A DNA stretch of 64,000 bases from Methylopila sp. 73B (GTDB lineage: Bacteria; Pseudomonadota; Alphaproteobacteria; Rhizobiales; Methylopilaceae), in contig NZ_JAFV01000001.1 of assembly GCF_000526315.1 (NCBI RefSeq), positions 806,001 through 870,000 of the forward strand, read 5' to 3'. The notes beneath the pieces were generated by a model. It searched no databases. It saw only the letters and a program-made list of their open reading frames with translations, and was not told the origin of the DNA. Each line of letters opens with the position of its first letter. Within the stretch, counting starts at the first letter, position 1. This document shows, piece by piece, positions 53,103 through 62,043 of the stretch. A program made the position numbers and the translations under genes.

Positions 53103-53963
53103 TCACGAACCCGGCTTCTTCTGATCGAGCGCGCCCGAGAACTGCACGCCCTCGGTGTCGCTCGCGGCCACCGTCACGCCGCCCTTGCCGGCGGGATAGG
53201 TGAACGAGATGGCCGGGTCTTCGCTCAGCGAGATCCCGCCGTCCATCGTGAACACCGTTTCCTCGCCTTGCTTCACTACGATGTGGTTCACGAAGCGGGC
53301 GGGAACGTAGGTCCGGCTGATCGGGTCCATCTGCAGCCCGGAGAAATTCGGATGGCGGATCATGAGCTGCGCCTGCGACATGCCGGCGTTCGCCTCCGAC
53401 GGCCTCTCCGAGGCCTTCTCGGTCACGCGCCGGAACTTCATCTCGCCGAGATGCGCCAGCGCCTGGTCCTCGTCCTTGAGGGCGGGAGCGGAGCAGCCTC
53501 CGCTCGCCTTCACGAAGCGGGCGGCCATGTGCAGCTTGCCGTCGTCGGTCTCGACCACGGCGCGAACGGAGGAGTAGGCGTTCACGCGCAGCCGCGTCGA
53601 CAGGCCGAACTCCTGGCGCTTCTGGCCCAGCGCGAAGGTGGCGGCGACCGGCGAAGGGTTCTCGTCGACGATCAGGGTCACCTTTGCGATGCTGCGTGGA
53701 TCGTTGTCGGGCAGCCTCACCTGCACGTCGATCGGAACCACCGCGGCGTCTTCCGCGCGCTTGGGCGCGTCGAGGATGACGAACGGGCTGTCCGCCTCGA
53801 TCGGGCGCGCGCCGAAGGCGTCATCCTTGAAGGTGGCGAAGGTCTTGTCGGTGTCCTCGGCCCGCGCGGGCGCGACGGCGAGCGTGGCGGCGCAGCCGAG
53901 CGCCGCGAGCGCGTACGCTCCCCGACGGAGGCCGCGAGCGGAGGACGAGAAGGGCGTGGACAT
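53103..53963 (-). CDS. SoxYZ-like carrier protein of the quinoprotein dehydrogenase-associated type
   Basis: 286 residues from the ATG at 53963 (GGGAGA upstream) with an exported N-terminus (ALAALGCAATLAVAPARA). SoxY-like domain at about 40-165 ends in the swinging-arm motif KASGGCSAP, with Cys157 where SoxY has GGCGG. SoxZ-like domain at about 195-285 (AQLMIRHPNFSG, FVNHIVVKQGEETVF). This fused form (TIGR04557 type) usually lies beside PQQ-dependent alcohol dehydrogenases and quinoprotein relay hydrolases in methylotrophs. No dehydrogenase is in this window. The single gene faces the Cys-rich protein gene. Confidence 0.9.
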   Translation of the reverse strand: MSTPFSSSARGLRRGAYALAALGCAATLAVAPARAEDTDKTFATFKDDAFGARPIEADSPFVILDAPKRAEDAAVVPIDVQVRLPDNDPRSIAKVTLIVDENPSPVAATFALGQKRQEFGLSTRLRVNAYSSVRAVVETDDGKLHMAARFVKASGGCSAPALKDEDQALAHLGEMKFRRVTEKASERPSEANAGMSQAQLMIRHPNFSGLQMDPISRTYVPARFVNHIVVKQGEETVFTMDGGISLSEDPAISFTYPAGKGGVTVAASDTEGVQFSGALDQKKPGS

Positions 53964-54079
53964 CGAGGTCTCCCGGAGCGAACGCACGCCTTGCGCGTGT
54001 CTTGGTCGGTTTCCTAACGCACGATACTACGAAAGGACGCGCCTCGTCGGATGACTGGCCGAAGTGCTTAAAGCGCCCT

Positions 54080-55171
54080 TCAGCGCACCACCGTCACCCG
54101 CTTCGCGGCGCGCGTCAGGCCGGTGTAGAGCCATCGGGCGCGGTGCTCGCGGAAGGCGTAGCTCTCGTCGAACAGCACCACGTCGTCCCATTGCGAACCC
54201 TGCGCCTTGTGCACGGTGAGCGCGTAGCCGTAGTCGAACTCGTCCGATTTCCGACGCTGGGCGAAGGGGATCCCCTCCGCGTCGCCTTCGAAAAAGGCCT
54301 TGAGCACGCTCACCGAGACGGACTTGCGCCCGAGATCGTCCTCCGGGCTGAGGTCCATCTTCACCCGTGTGGCGTCCGACGACTTTAGCCGCTGCACCTG
54401 GAACACGCCGCCGTTCAGCAGGCCCTTGGTCTTGTCGTTCCGGAGGCAGACCAGCTTGTCGCCGACGGCGGGCAGGGGGTCGAGCAGGCCCTTCAACTCC
54501 CGCAGGCGGCCATTGTAGAGCTTTCGCGTCTTGTTCAGGCCCACCAGCACCTGGTCGGCCGAGGTGACGTCTTCAGTCGTGATCTCCCGTCGCGTCACCA
54601 CCCGGCTTTCGCCATAAGGGCCGTAGTCCAGCGTCCCGCCCTCGCGGATGGCGAGCGACATGCGGATGATCGGGTCGTCGACCGCCTGGCGATGAACCTC
54701 CGTGAGCATCGCGTCGGGCTCGGCCTCGGTGAAGAAGCCGCCGCCCTTCACCGGCGGCAGCTGCGCCGGATCGCCCAGCACCAGCACCTTGGTGCCGAAC
54801 GACAGCAGGTCGCGGCCGAGCTCCTCGTCCACCATCGAGCACTCGTCAACGACGATCAGATCGGCCTTGGCGGCGGCGCCGTCGCGGTTGATCGCGAAGG
54901 AGGGGCCCTCCTCGTCGCCGCCGCGCGGGCGGTAGATCATCGCGTGGATCGTCGTCGCGCCTTCGCACCCCTTCGAGCGCATGACGAGGGCGGCCTTGCC
55001 GGTGTAGGCCCCGAAGGCGACGTCGCCGTCCAGATCCTCGGCCAGATGCCGGGCGAGCGTGGTCTTGCCCGTGCCGGCGTAGCCGAACAGGCGGAAGACC
55101 TGCTGCCGCGGCCGCTTCAGCCAATCGGCCACGGAGGCGAGCGCCTCATCCTGCTGGGGGGACCACCGCAC
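54080..55171 (-). CDS. SF1B DNA helicase (RecD2/Dda-like ATPase)
   Basis: 363 residues starting at GTG (AGGAGG and AAGG upstream). Helicase motifs in order: Q-like SPQQDEALASV, motif I FGYAGTGKTTLARHL, Ia YTGKAALVMRSKG, II IVVDECSMVDEEL, III LVLGDPAQLPPV, and the C-terminal VI-type block YGYALTVHKAQGSQWDDVV and ARWLYTGLTRAAKRV. It is the minimal Dda-type 5'-3' helicase, probably with a DNA repair or replication-restart role. The full-length domain set in only 363 residues indicates no extra domains. Divergent from the nitronate monooxygenase gene. Confidence 0.94.
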   Translation of the reverse strand: MRWSPQQDEALASVADWLKRPRQQVFRLFGYAGTGKTTLARHLAEDLDGDVAFGAYTGKAALVMRSKGCEGATTIHAMIYRPRGGDEEGPSFAINRDGAAAKADLIVVDECSMVDEELGRDLLSFGTKVLVLGDPAQLPPVKGGGFFTEAEPDAMLTEVHRQAVDDPIIRMSLAIREGGTLDYGPYGESRVVTRREITTEDVTSADQVLVGLNKTRKLYNGRLRELKGLLDPLPAVGDKLVCLRNDKTKGLLNGGVFQVQRLKSSDATRVKMDLSPEDDLGRKSVSVSVLKAFFEGDAEGIPFAQRRKSDEFDYGYALTVHKAQGSQWDDVVLFDESYAFREHRARWLYTGLTRAAKRVTVVR

Positions 55172-55338
55172 GAACCTTGCGCCTCCTGGGGGTATTGACG
55201 ACCGACGCCTTGTAGCAGAGTCGGCCGCCCCGGCGAGCGCAGCCGTCCCGAACTCTGGCCCGCGCCGGCCGAACCGGGATATGGCTGGATCGGCGAACGG
55301 ACGAGCCCCCGTCGACGGCGCCCGAGCGGGAGATCTGC

Positions 55339-56304
55339 ATGCCGATTCCGAACGTGCTCGAAGGACGCCTCGCCCTGCCGGTGGTCGCGGCGCCGATGTT
55401 CATCGTGTCGGGGCCGGAACTCGTCGTCGCGCAGTGCAAGGCGGGGGTGGTCGGCTCGTTTCCGGCCTTGAACGCGCGGCCGCAGGGCCAGCTCGATCTC
55501 TGGCTCACGCGCATCCGCGCCGAGCTCGACGCCTATGCGGGCGCGCATCCGGACCAGCCGGTCGCGCCCTTCGCCGTGAACCAGATCGTCCACGCGTCCA
55601 ACGCCCGTCTCCGGCAGGACATGGAGACCTGCGGCAAGCACCGCGTCCCCATCGTCATCACCTCGCTGCGGCCGCCGAACGAGGTCGTCGAGGCCGTCCA
55701 CGGCTGGGGCGGGATCGTCTGGCACGACGTGATCTCCGTCCGGCACGCGCAGAAGGCCCTGGAGGCCGGTGTCGACGGGCTCATCCTGGTCTGCGCCGGC
55801 GCCGGAGGCCACGCGGGAGCCCTCAGTCCGTTCGCGCTGCTGCAGGAGGTTCGGGCCTTTTACGACGGGCCGCTGTTGCTGTCCGGCGCGCTCGCGACAG
55901 GGCGCGCGGTGCTGGCGGCCCAGGCGGCGGGCGCCGACCTCGCCTACGTCGGCACCCGGTTCATCGCGACCGCGGAGGCCAATGCGCTCGAGGCTTACAA
56001 GCGGATGCTGGTCGACGGCGCCGCGAGCGACATCGTCACCTCGTCGCTCTTCACCGGCGTGAGCGGCAACTACCTCAAGCCTTCGATCGCCGCCGCCGGC
56101 CTCGATCCCGACGCGCTGCCCGGGGCCGACAAGACCGCCATGAACTTCGGAGCGGTCGACGCAAAGGCCTGGCGGGACGTCTGGGGCGCAGGCCAGGGCC
56201 TCGGCGCAATCATGGACGCGCCCTCGGTCGAAACGGTTGTTGGCCGCATGTGCGCGGAGTACGCCGTTGCGCGGGCCGATCTGGCGGCGCGCGCTTTTAA
56301 GTGA
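55339..56304 (+). CDS. Nitronate monooxygenase family flavoenzyme
   Basis: 321 residues with GGGAGA before the ATG. FMN-binding TIM barrel: LPVVAAPMFIVSGPELVVA, VGSFPALNAR, APFAVNQIVH, and the phosphate-binding VCAGAGGHAGALSPFALL (the GAGGH core) followed by LLSGALATGRAVLAAQAAGADLAYVGTRF in part. It oxidises nitronates such as propionate 3-nitronate with O2. The family also contains enoyl reductase-like members, so the exact substrate is uncertain. Lone gene. Confidence 0.92.
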   Translation: MPIPNVLEGRLALPVVAAPMFIVSGPELVVAQCKAGVVGSFPALNARPQGQLDLWLTRIRAELDAYAGAHPDQPVAPFAVNQIVHASNARLRQDMETCGKHRVPIVITSLRPPNEVVEAVHGWGGIVWHDVISVRHAQKALEAGVDGLILVCAGAGGHAGALSPFALLQEVRAFYDGPLLLSGALATGRAVLAAQAAGADLAYVGTRFIATAEANALEAYKRMLVDGAASDIVTSSLFTGVSGNYLKPSIAAAGLDPDALPGADKTAMNFGAVDAKAWRDVWGAGQGLGAIMDAPSVETVVGRMCAEYAVARADLAARAFK

Positions 56305-56427
56305 TGCGGTTTCGCCACACTGCTGACTTTCGCATCGATCGGTGCTCGACTTTTCATCGTCCATCGCTCATTTCAGTGCCGCAAGCGCGGGGGTCACCTG
56401 CGTTCCACTCAAGTTTGGGGGGAAGCT

Positions 56428-57069
56428 ATGCTTCGTCACCGTCTCGCCGTCGCCGTCTCGGCCGCGGCTCTCTCCGCCCTCGCCACCGGCGCTTTCGCGG
56501 CTGACCTCCCGGCCTATGAGCCGGCTCCGTCGATCGCCGTTCCGTCCTTCACCTGGACCGGCGCCTACGTCGGCGTCCAGGCCGGCTACGGCTTTGGCGA
56601 CTCGAATGGTCGCGGCATTGACCCGGATGGGTTCCTGGTGGGAGCTTACGCGGGCTACAACTACCAGTTCGACAATTCGCCGCTCGTGATCGGCGTCGAG
56701 ACCGACTTCAACTACGCCGATGTCGACGACAGCCGGTTTGGCGTCAAGCTGAGCTACGACTGGGCCGGTGCGACCCGCGCCCGCATCGGTTACGCGTTCG
56801 ATCGTTTCCTAGTCTACGGCGCGGCCGGTGTGGCTTACGCCGATCGTGAAGTGAAGGTCTCGGGCGTGGGTAAGAACAGCAAGACGGCTGTCGGCTGGAC
56901 CGCAGGCGGCGGTGTCGAGTTTGCTGCGACTGACAACGTGGTCGCTCGCGCTGAGTACCGCTACACCGACTATGGCCGCGACACGTTCCGCATCGCTGGC
57001 GAGTCGGCGCGGGTCGACTCCGACGAGCACCGCGTGATGGTTGGCGTCGCTTACAAGTTCGGCTGGTAA
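56428..57069 (+). CDS. Outer-membrane beta-barrel protein (Omp25/Omp31-like)
   Basis: 213 residues with GGGGGGAAG upstream and a signal ending TGAFAADLPAYEP, the typical mature start of this alphaproteobacterial family. FTWTGAYVGVQAGYGFGD and eight alternating strands to the final VGVAYKFGW, with an aromatic C-terminus, indicate an eight-stranded barrel. Codon use is notable for more T-ending codons in the second half (GTTGCT, GGTGTG), yet it stays in range for an abundant protein. Terminator at 57091-57126. Confidence 0.94.
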   Translation: MLRHRLAVAVSAAALSALATGAFAADLPAYEPAPSIAVPSFTWTGAYVGVQAGYGFGDSNGRGIDPDGFLVGAYAGYNYQFDNSPLVIGVETDFNYADVDDSRFGVKLSYDWAGATRARIGYAFDRFLVYGAAGVAYADREVKVSGVGKNSKTAVGWTAGGGVEFAATDNVVARAEYRYTDYGRDTFRIAGESARVDSDEHRVMVGVAYKFGW

Positions 57070-57090
57070 GCTTTTTAGTCGGCTGAAATG

Positions 57091-57126
57091 AAAGGCCCCG
57101 CAGCGCGAGCTGCGGGGCCTTTTTCG
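57091..57126. terminator. Intrinsic terminator after the Omp25-like gene
   Basis: AGGCCCCGCAGC and GCTGCGGGGCCT form a perfect 12-bp stem around a GCGA loop followed by TTTTTCG, with AAA on the other side. It lies 21 bp after the porin gene stop and just before the convergent gene at 57154. Confidence 0.95.
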
Positions 57127-57153
57127 TCTACAGAGGCGATTGGCGGTGCGCCC

Positions 57154-57462
57154 TTAGGCCCGTCCGGCCTTGCGCGGGCCGCGCTGGGAAAGGGCTGATT
57201 TGATGACCCGCGACGCCGCGTCGACCTCGCGGGTGAACGCGGACTGAAGTCCGGCCAGCCAGGCGTCGATCACCGCCTCGGGCTCGCCCGCGATCTTGAG
57301 GCTCGCGGCGCCCGCCTTGACGCGGCGGTTGATGCCGGCCCGGAGCTGGGCGCGCTGTTCGTCGGTCGGGTTCTGCCGGCTCTGGCGGATCGCGGCGCGC
57401 GCGAGCTCAAGTCCGACCGTCGCGCCTTCGGCGCGCGCCTCCGTCTCGCGATCTGTCGTCAC
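57154..57462 (-). CDS. Small basic protein of unknown function
   Basis: 102 residues from a GTG at 57462 (GGGAGA six bases upstream); a longer open frame to 57525 lacks a ribosome site. The product is helical, Arg/Ala-rich and soluble (LARAAIRQSRQNPTDEQRAQL, then VIDAWLAGLQSAFTREVDAA), ending in the basic SQRGPRKAGRA tail. I do not recognise a family. A nucleic-acid-binding or structural role is possible from charge alone. It converges with the porin gene. Confidence 0.6.
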   Translation of the reverse strand: MTTDRETEARAEGATVGLELARAAIRQSRQNPTDEQRAQLRAGINRRVKAGAASLKIAGEPEAVIDAWLAGLQSAFTREVDAASRVIKSALSQRGPRKAGRA

Positions 57463-57588
57463 CGCCGTCTCCCGAAGCCCGAATCGGCCAGACGCAGTCT
57501 TCGCTGATTCCCTCCCGGATCGCACGCGCGAGCGGTTCTCGTCGCCGACGTCGGTGGCCGGATTGATCCGCGAGGCGAGGCTGGGCTG

Positions 57589-58959
57589 TCAGAAATTGCC
57601 TGCGTCGCGGAGCCGGTACCAGGATTCGACCAGCGGGACCGCCGCCTTCGCAAGCTTCTGGAACCGGTGGCTCGGGAAGGTGATGTCGCTGAAGGCGCTG
57701 ACGCCTTCGGGGCGTCCCAACATCTGGAGCGCGATCTTCCGCCCGAAATGGGTCGAGCGCGACACGCCGGTCCCGCAGTACCCCATGGCGTAGTGCACGC
57801 CCTCGTCGGTCCGGCCGAGATGGGGGAACTCGTCGAAGGTGTAGCCGATCCGCCCGCTCCAGGCATGGCTGACGGCGACGTTTTCGAGCGCCGGGAACGT
57901 GCGCAGCAGATCGCGCGCGAGATGGGCGTAGGCGGCGGCCGAGGTCTTTGACGCCAGATGGTTCGACCGACCGCCCCAGATCAGGCGGTTCTCGCCCGGC
58001 GCGGGGCGGAAGTAGAAGAACACGCGGTTCGAGTTTCCGAACATGCGCGTCTTGGGCAGGATCGCGTCGAACAGCTCCTGCGGCATAGATTCGGTCGCGA
58101 TCTGGGCCGAGACGATCGGCACGATGCGCTTCGCAAAGAAGGCGCCGACGTTCTTTGTGTAGCCGTTGGTCGCGACCAGAACGTCACGGGCGTCGATCGT
58201 CTGGTCGTCGAGGCGGACAGAGCGCCGCCCATGCTCGGAGACGATGTCCCGGACAGCGGCGTTCCCGCAGACGACGGCTCCCGCCTCGATGAGCCTCTGC
58301 ATCAGGCCGGCATGATAGCGGCCGGGATGAAGTCCCGCATCCTGGGGCAGGACGGCGCCGCCGTGGAACAGATCCGAGCCGATCTCGCTCGTCTGCTCAG
58401 GCCTCGGGACCATGGCGGTCTCTACGCCGGCCCAGCGCGTTAGATCGCCCATGTCGCGGGCCATGCTCTCGTAATGCTTGGGACGCATCGCGCCGCGGAA
58501 GCGGCCGCAGCGCGTGAAGCCGCAATCGATCTTTTCCCGAGCGATCAGGGCTTCGACGCCATCCAGCATCTCGACGCCTTCGCGCAGCAGTTCGACGGCC
58601 TTCCGTTCGCCCATCATTGCGATCAGCGTGCGGACGCGAAACTTCTGGTTTCCGCTGCCGACCTGGCCGCCGTTCCGGGTGCTCGCGCCGAAGCCGGGAA
58701 CACCGGCGTCGAGAACGACCACCTGACGCCCGGCCCGCGCGAGAACCAGCGCCGCCGACAGGCCGGTGAAGCCGGAGCCGATGACGACGACGTCGGCCTT
58801 TCCAGGCGGTCGCGGGAAACCGGACGACATCGGCGGGGCGGCGTCCCACCAGTAGGGCGCCGTGCCGAGGTCGCCCCTGGCGCGCCCGCGCGCGAGATCG
58901 CCCAACGACGGACCGCGCGCGCGATGCGGCGCGCTCGCCTCGGTCTCAGAGTTCGACAT
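57589..58959 (-). CDS. FAD-dependent amine oxidoreductase (PuuB / DadA-like family)
   Basis: 456 residues. The N-terminus contains TAPYWWDAAPP, typical of gamma-glutamylputrescine oxidase-like enzymes, then the Rossmann motif VVVIGSGFTGLSAALVLAR and GFGASTRNGGQVGSG. Later come LVATNGYTKNVG and, at the C-terminus, HAWSGRIGYTFDEFPHLG and YAMGYCGTGVSRSTHFG. It deaminates or oxidises a secondary or primary amine with H2O2 release. On the same strand as, and 71 bp downstream of, the amidase gene, it might process a product of that operon. Confidence 0.92.
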   Translation of the reverse strand: MSNSETEASAPHRARGPSLGDLARGRARGDLGTAPYWWDAAPPMSSGFPRPPGKADVVVIGSGFTGLSAALVLARAGRQVVVLDAGVPGFGASTRNGGQVGSGNQKFRVRTLIAMMGERKAVELLREGVEMLDGVEALIAREKIDCGFTRCGRFRGAMRPKHYESMARDMGDLTRWAGVETAMVPRPEQTSEIGSDLFHGGAVLPQDAGLHPGRYHAGLMQRLIEAGAVVCGNAAVRDIVSEHGRRSVRLDDQTIDARDVLVATNGYTKNVGAFFAKRIVPIVSAQIATESMPQELFDAILPKTRMFGNSNRVFFYFRPAPGENRLIWGGRSNHLASKTSAAAYAHLARDLLRTFPALENVAVSHAWSGRIGYTFDEFPHLGRTDEGVHYAMGYCGTGVSRSTHFGRKIALQMLGRPEGVSAFSDITFPSHRFQKLAKAAVPLVESWYRLRDAGNF

Positions 58960-59030
58960 GCCCGCTCTCCCGCGCCGTCCGAGCGGTCTTGATACACCGG
59001 TGATGCCCGAATCGCGCCGGCCGCGCGGCG

Positions 59031-60440
59031 CTATCTCGCCTCGTCGAGCCGCCTCTCGAACCTTTCGGCGAGGCTTATGATCCGGCCGTCGGCCGCCGCC
59101 AGCCCGACCACGCTGATCGCGGACGGCAACCCGTCCGCCCGGGGCGCGCCGGGGACGGACGCGGCGCAGAGGTTCATCGGGTTCACATAGTAGGTGTAAG
59201 TCCCCATCACGGTGTTGCGCGCCATCGGCTCGGCGAGCAGCTCCTCTATCGTGAAGATCGTCGGGACGGTCGGCGTCACCAGCGCCGCGAAGCCGTCGAG
59301 CGCGATCTCTGCGGCGCGTGCAAGTTCGCGCATGCGGTAGATCGCCTCGAAGGCGTCGCGCGCGGAGTAGGCCAGACCAGGCTCGATCGAGGCGCGCACC
59401 ACGGGGTGGACGCCCTCCGGTCGGTTCGCGAAAACCTCGCCGTAGTCGACCAGGCGCTCCGCCACCAAGGCCGATTGGAACACCAGCCGCCCCGCCTCTT
59501 CGAACGGCGCGAAGTCGATTTCGACCAGCTCGAAGCCCATCGCCCGCAAGTTGCCCAGATTGGCGTCGTGGGCCGCCTCCGCGGCGGCGTCGCCGAAGAA
59601 GCGAAGCTGGTCGCGGCGCGGCACGGCGATCCGCGCGCCGACGTCCGGCGGCGTCGGCGTCAGGTCGATGGCGCCGGCGTCGCGTCGGCTCCAGGGATCG
59701 AGGGGATCGAAACCGGCGATCGCACGCAGAATCTCCGCGGCGTCGGCCACCCGCTTTGCAAAGACCGGCACGCAGTCGAGGAAGCGGCTGTTGTAGACGA
59801 GCCCCTGCGTGCTCACGAGACCGAGCGTCGGCTTCAGGCCGACGATCCCGTTGCAGGCGGCCGGCACGCGGCCGGAGCCTCCGGTGTCGCTGCCGAGCGA
59901 GAACGACACCACGTCGCGCGCGACCGCCACCGCCGAACCGGAGCTGGAGCCGCCCGGGATGTAGGCGGGGTTCACGGCGTTCCGGCAGAGCGGCTCCGGC
60001 GAGCGCGTGCCGTTCAGGCCAGTCGCGAACTGGTCCATGGTGTTCTTGCCGATGAGCACCGCGCCGGCGCGCTCCAGCACGCCGACCAGCGGCGAGCCCG
60101 CGCCGGGGTCGAGCGCCAGCGCGGGGCAGTTCGACGTCGTCGTCATTCCCGCGACGTGGATGTTGTCCTTGACCGCGAAGGTCAGGCCCAGCAGCGGCAG
60201 GTCCTCGCCGGCGCGCGCGCGGGCGGTCGTGTCCTCGGCGCGCGCGCGCACGGTCTCTTCCGGGACGAGCGCGGTGAAAACGCCGTCGCCCGCCGCCGCC
60301 GCGGCGCGCCGCCAGCTTTCGAGCGCGAGCGCGACGGGATCGGCGCCGTCCGCGAGAGCGGCGCGGACGGAGGCGAAGTCGAACGGCGGCGCGTCGAGAT
60401 CGGTCGGCGCGGGACGCGCCTGCGGCGAGGCCAGGATCAT
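59031..60440 (-). CDS. Amidase-signature enzyme, allophanate hydrolase-like
   Basis: 469 residues from the ATG at 60440, overlapping the permease stop (ATGA). Ser-cisSer-Lys triad regions are intact: TFAVKDNIHVAGMTTTSNCP, GGSSSGSAVAVARD and SLGSDTGGSGRVPAACNG. DQFATGLNGTRSPE and STQGLVYNSRFLDCVPVFA closely follow the amidase half of allophanate hydrolases (AtzF/DUR1). The C-terminal domain of about 120 residues found in full allophanate hydrolases is absent. It probably hydrolyses an amide made from the imported compound, releasing ammonia. Confidence 0.9.
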   Translation of the reverse strand: MILASPQARPAPTDLDAPPFDFASVRAALADGADPVALALESWRRAAAAAGDGVFTALVPEETVRARAEDTTARARAGEDLPLLGLTFAVKDNIHVAGMTTTSNCPALALDPGAGSPLVGVLERAGAVLIGKNTMDQFATGLNGTRSPEPLCRNAVNPAYIPGGSSSGSAVAVARDVVSFSLGSDTGGSGRVPAACNGIVGLKPTLGLVSTQGLVYNSRFLDCVPVFAKRVADAAEILRAIAGFDPLDPWSRRDAGAIDLTPTPPDVGARIAVPRRDQLRFFGDAAAEAAHDANLGNLRAMGFELVEIDFAPFEEAGRLVFQSALVAERLVDYGEVFANRPEGVHPVVRASIEPGLAYSARDAFEAIYRMRELARAAEIALDGFAALVTPTVPTIFTIEELLAEPMARNTVMGTYTYYVNPMNLCAASVPGAPRADGLPSAISVVGLAAADGRIISLAERFERRLDEAR

Positions 60441-61228
60441 CGCCGTCCCTCCCAGTGAACGATGCGGCGCCCCGCCCAGGCGAGCCCGCGGTCGGTGGCG
60501 AGGCCGATCAGGCCGATCACCGCGACGCCGGCGAAGACATAGGTCGTGCGGAAGAAGCTGGAGGCGTCGAGGATGAGGAAGCCCAGGCCGCGGTCGCCGC
60601 CGAGCAGTTCGGAGGCGACGAGGATGGTGAGCGCGGTCCCCATCGCGACCCGCAGGCCCGTCATGATCTGCGGCAGCGCCGACGGCAGCACCACGAACCG
60701 GAACACCTGCCAGCGATTGGCCCCCATGGACTGCGCGGCGCGCAGCGAGTCGAGCGAGCAAGCGCGGACGCCGGCTTGGGCGTTGACCATCATGATCAGC
60801 AGGACCGACAGGAAGATCAGGAGCACCTTGGAGGTTTCGCCCACGCCGAACCACAGGATGAACAGCGGGATCAGCCCAAGCGGCGGGATCGGGCGCAGCA
60901 GCTCGGAGGGGGCCAGCAGCAGGGCGTCGATCAGGCGGGAGCGGCCGCGCAGCAGGCCGAGCCCGACGCCGAGCGCCGCGCCGGCGACGTAGGCCACGGA
61001 CACGCGCGCGAGGCTCGCGCCCACATGCGTCCAGAGCGAGACGCCGGAGTAGCCGTTCGTCGCCATGTCGAGGAAGCTCGCCCAGATCGCGGAGGGCGGC
61101 GGCAGGATGATCGGCGAGGTCCAGCCGCGCGCGGCCGCGAAGGCCCAGAGGGCCAGGATCGCGAGCGGCGACAGCGTCGCGACCAGAACGTACCGCAGGC
61201 GCTCGCGGCGCTCGTCCGTCCGGCTCAA
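60437..61228 (-). CDS. ABC transporter permease, nitrate/sulfonate/taurine type (SsuC/TauC-like)
   Basis: 263 residues, about six helices. SPIILPPPSAIWASF at the start and the coupling loop AAQSMGANRWQVFRFVVLPS are family hallmarks, followed by ILVASELLGGDRGLGFLI. It overlaps both the upstream ATPase and the downstream amidase by 4 bp, so the transporter and enzyme are translationally coupled. Confidence 0.94.
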   Translation of the reverse strand: MSRTDERRERLRYVLVATLSPLAILALWAFAAARGWTSPIILPPPSAIWASFLDMATNGYSGVSLWTHVGASLARVSVAYVAGAALGVGLGLLRGRSRLIDALLLAPSELLRPIPPLGLIPLFILWFGVGETSKVLLIFLSVLLIMMVNAQAGVRACSLDSLRAAQSMGANRWQVFRFVVLPSALPQIMTGLRVAMGTALTILVASELLGGDRGLGFLILDASSFFRTTYVFAGVAVIGLIGLATDRGLAWAGRRIVHWEGRR

Positions 61229-62043
61229 TGCCGCATCCTCCGGTAGATCGTCTCCCGCAGGCGCAGGAACGAGGGGTGAAGCCGGTTCTCGGGCGAGGCG
61301 CGCGGCGTCGGCAGATCGACGTCGAAGGTGTCGTAGGCCCCGGACGGGAGGTCGTTCAGCAGGAAGATGCGGTCGCCGAGGAACGCCGCCTCGTCGATCG
61401 CGTGGGTGACGAACAGGATGGTGCAGCCGGTCCGGTCGCGGATGCGCAGCACCTCCTCCTGAAGGCTCTCCCGGGTCTGCACGTCGAGCGCGGAGAACGG
61501 CTCGTCCATCAGCATGACCTTGGGCTTCGCGGCCAGCACCCGTGCGAGGCCCACGCGCTGCCGCATGCCGCCGGAGAGTTGGTAGGGGTAGGCGTCCTCG
61601 AAGCCGGTGAGGCCGACAAGGGCCGCCATCTCCTCGGCGACCGCGCGACGCTCACCCTTACGGGCGCCCGCGCAGCGCAGGGAGAAGGCGATGTTCTCGG
61701 CCACCGTCATCCAGTCGAACAGCGCGGCCGCCTGAAACACGACGCCGCGGTCTGGGCCGGGCCCCGTGATCTCGCGTCCGTCCACCACCGCGACGCCGTC
61801 CGTCGGCCGCAGGAAGCCCGCGACCATGTTGAGGATCGTCGTCTTGCCGCAGCCGGACGGCCCAAGCAGCGCGACGAGCTCGCCCGGCGCGACCGCGAAG
61901 GAGACGTCCTTCATGATGGTGCGGCCGTCGTAGGCGAAGCCGACCTTCTCGAACTTCAGCACCGGCGGCGCGTCCGCGGCCTTGGCCTGAAGCGGGGCGG
62001 CCCCAGGCGCGGGCGGGGACAGGGGACGCGCCGCGACCGTCAC
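61225..62043 (-). CDS. ABC transporter ATP-binding protein, nitrate/sulfonate type (SsuB/TauB-like)
   Basis: 272 residues from a GTG at 62043 that overlaps the binding-protein stop (GTGA). Motifs: LLGPSGCGKTTILNMVAG, Q-loop VFQAAALFDWMTVAENI, signature YQLSGGMRQRVGLARVLAA, Walker B VMLMDEPFSALDVQ and LFVTHAIDEAAFLGD. The DWMTV after the Q-loop and the A-I-D-E-A helix mark the SsuB/TauB/NrtD family. The first 30 residues are Pro/Ala-rich and not conserved. Confidence 0.95.
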   Translation of the reverse strand: MTVAARPLSPPAPGAAPLQAKAADAPPVLKFEKVGFAYDGRTIMKDVSFAVAPGELVALLGPSGCGKTTILNMVAGFLRPTDGVAVVDGREITGPGPDRGVVFQAAALFDWMTVAENIAFSLRCAGARKGERRAVAEEMAALVGLTGFEDAYPYQLSGGMRQRVGLARVLAAKPKVMLMDEPFSALDVQTRESLQEEVLRIRDRTGCTILFVTHAIDEAAFLGDRIFLLNDLPSGAYDTFDVDLPTPRASPENRLHPSFLRLRETIYRRMRH

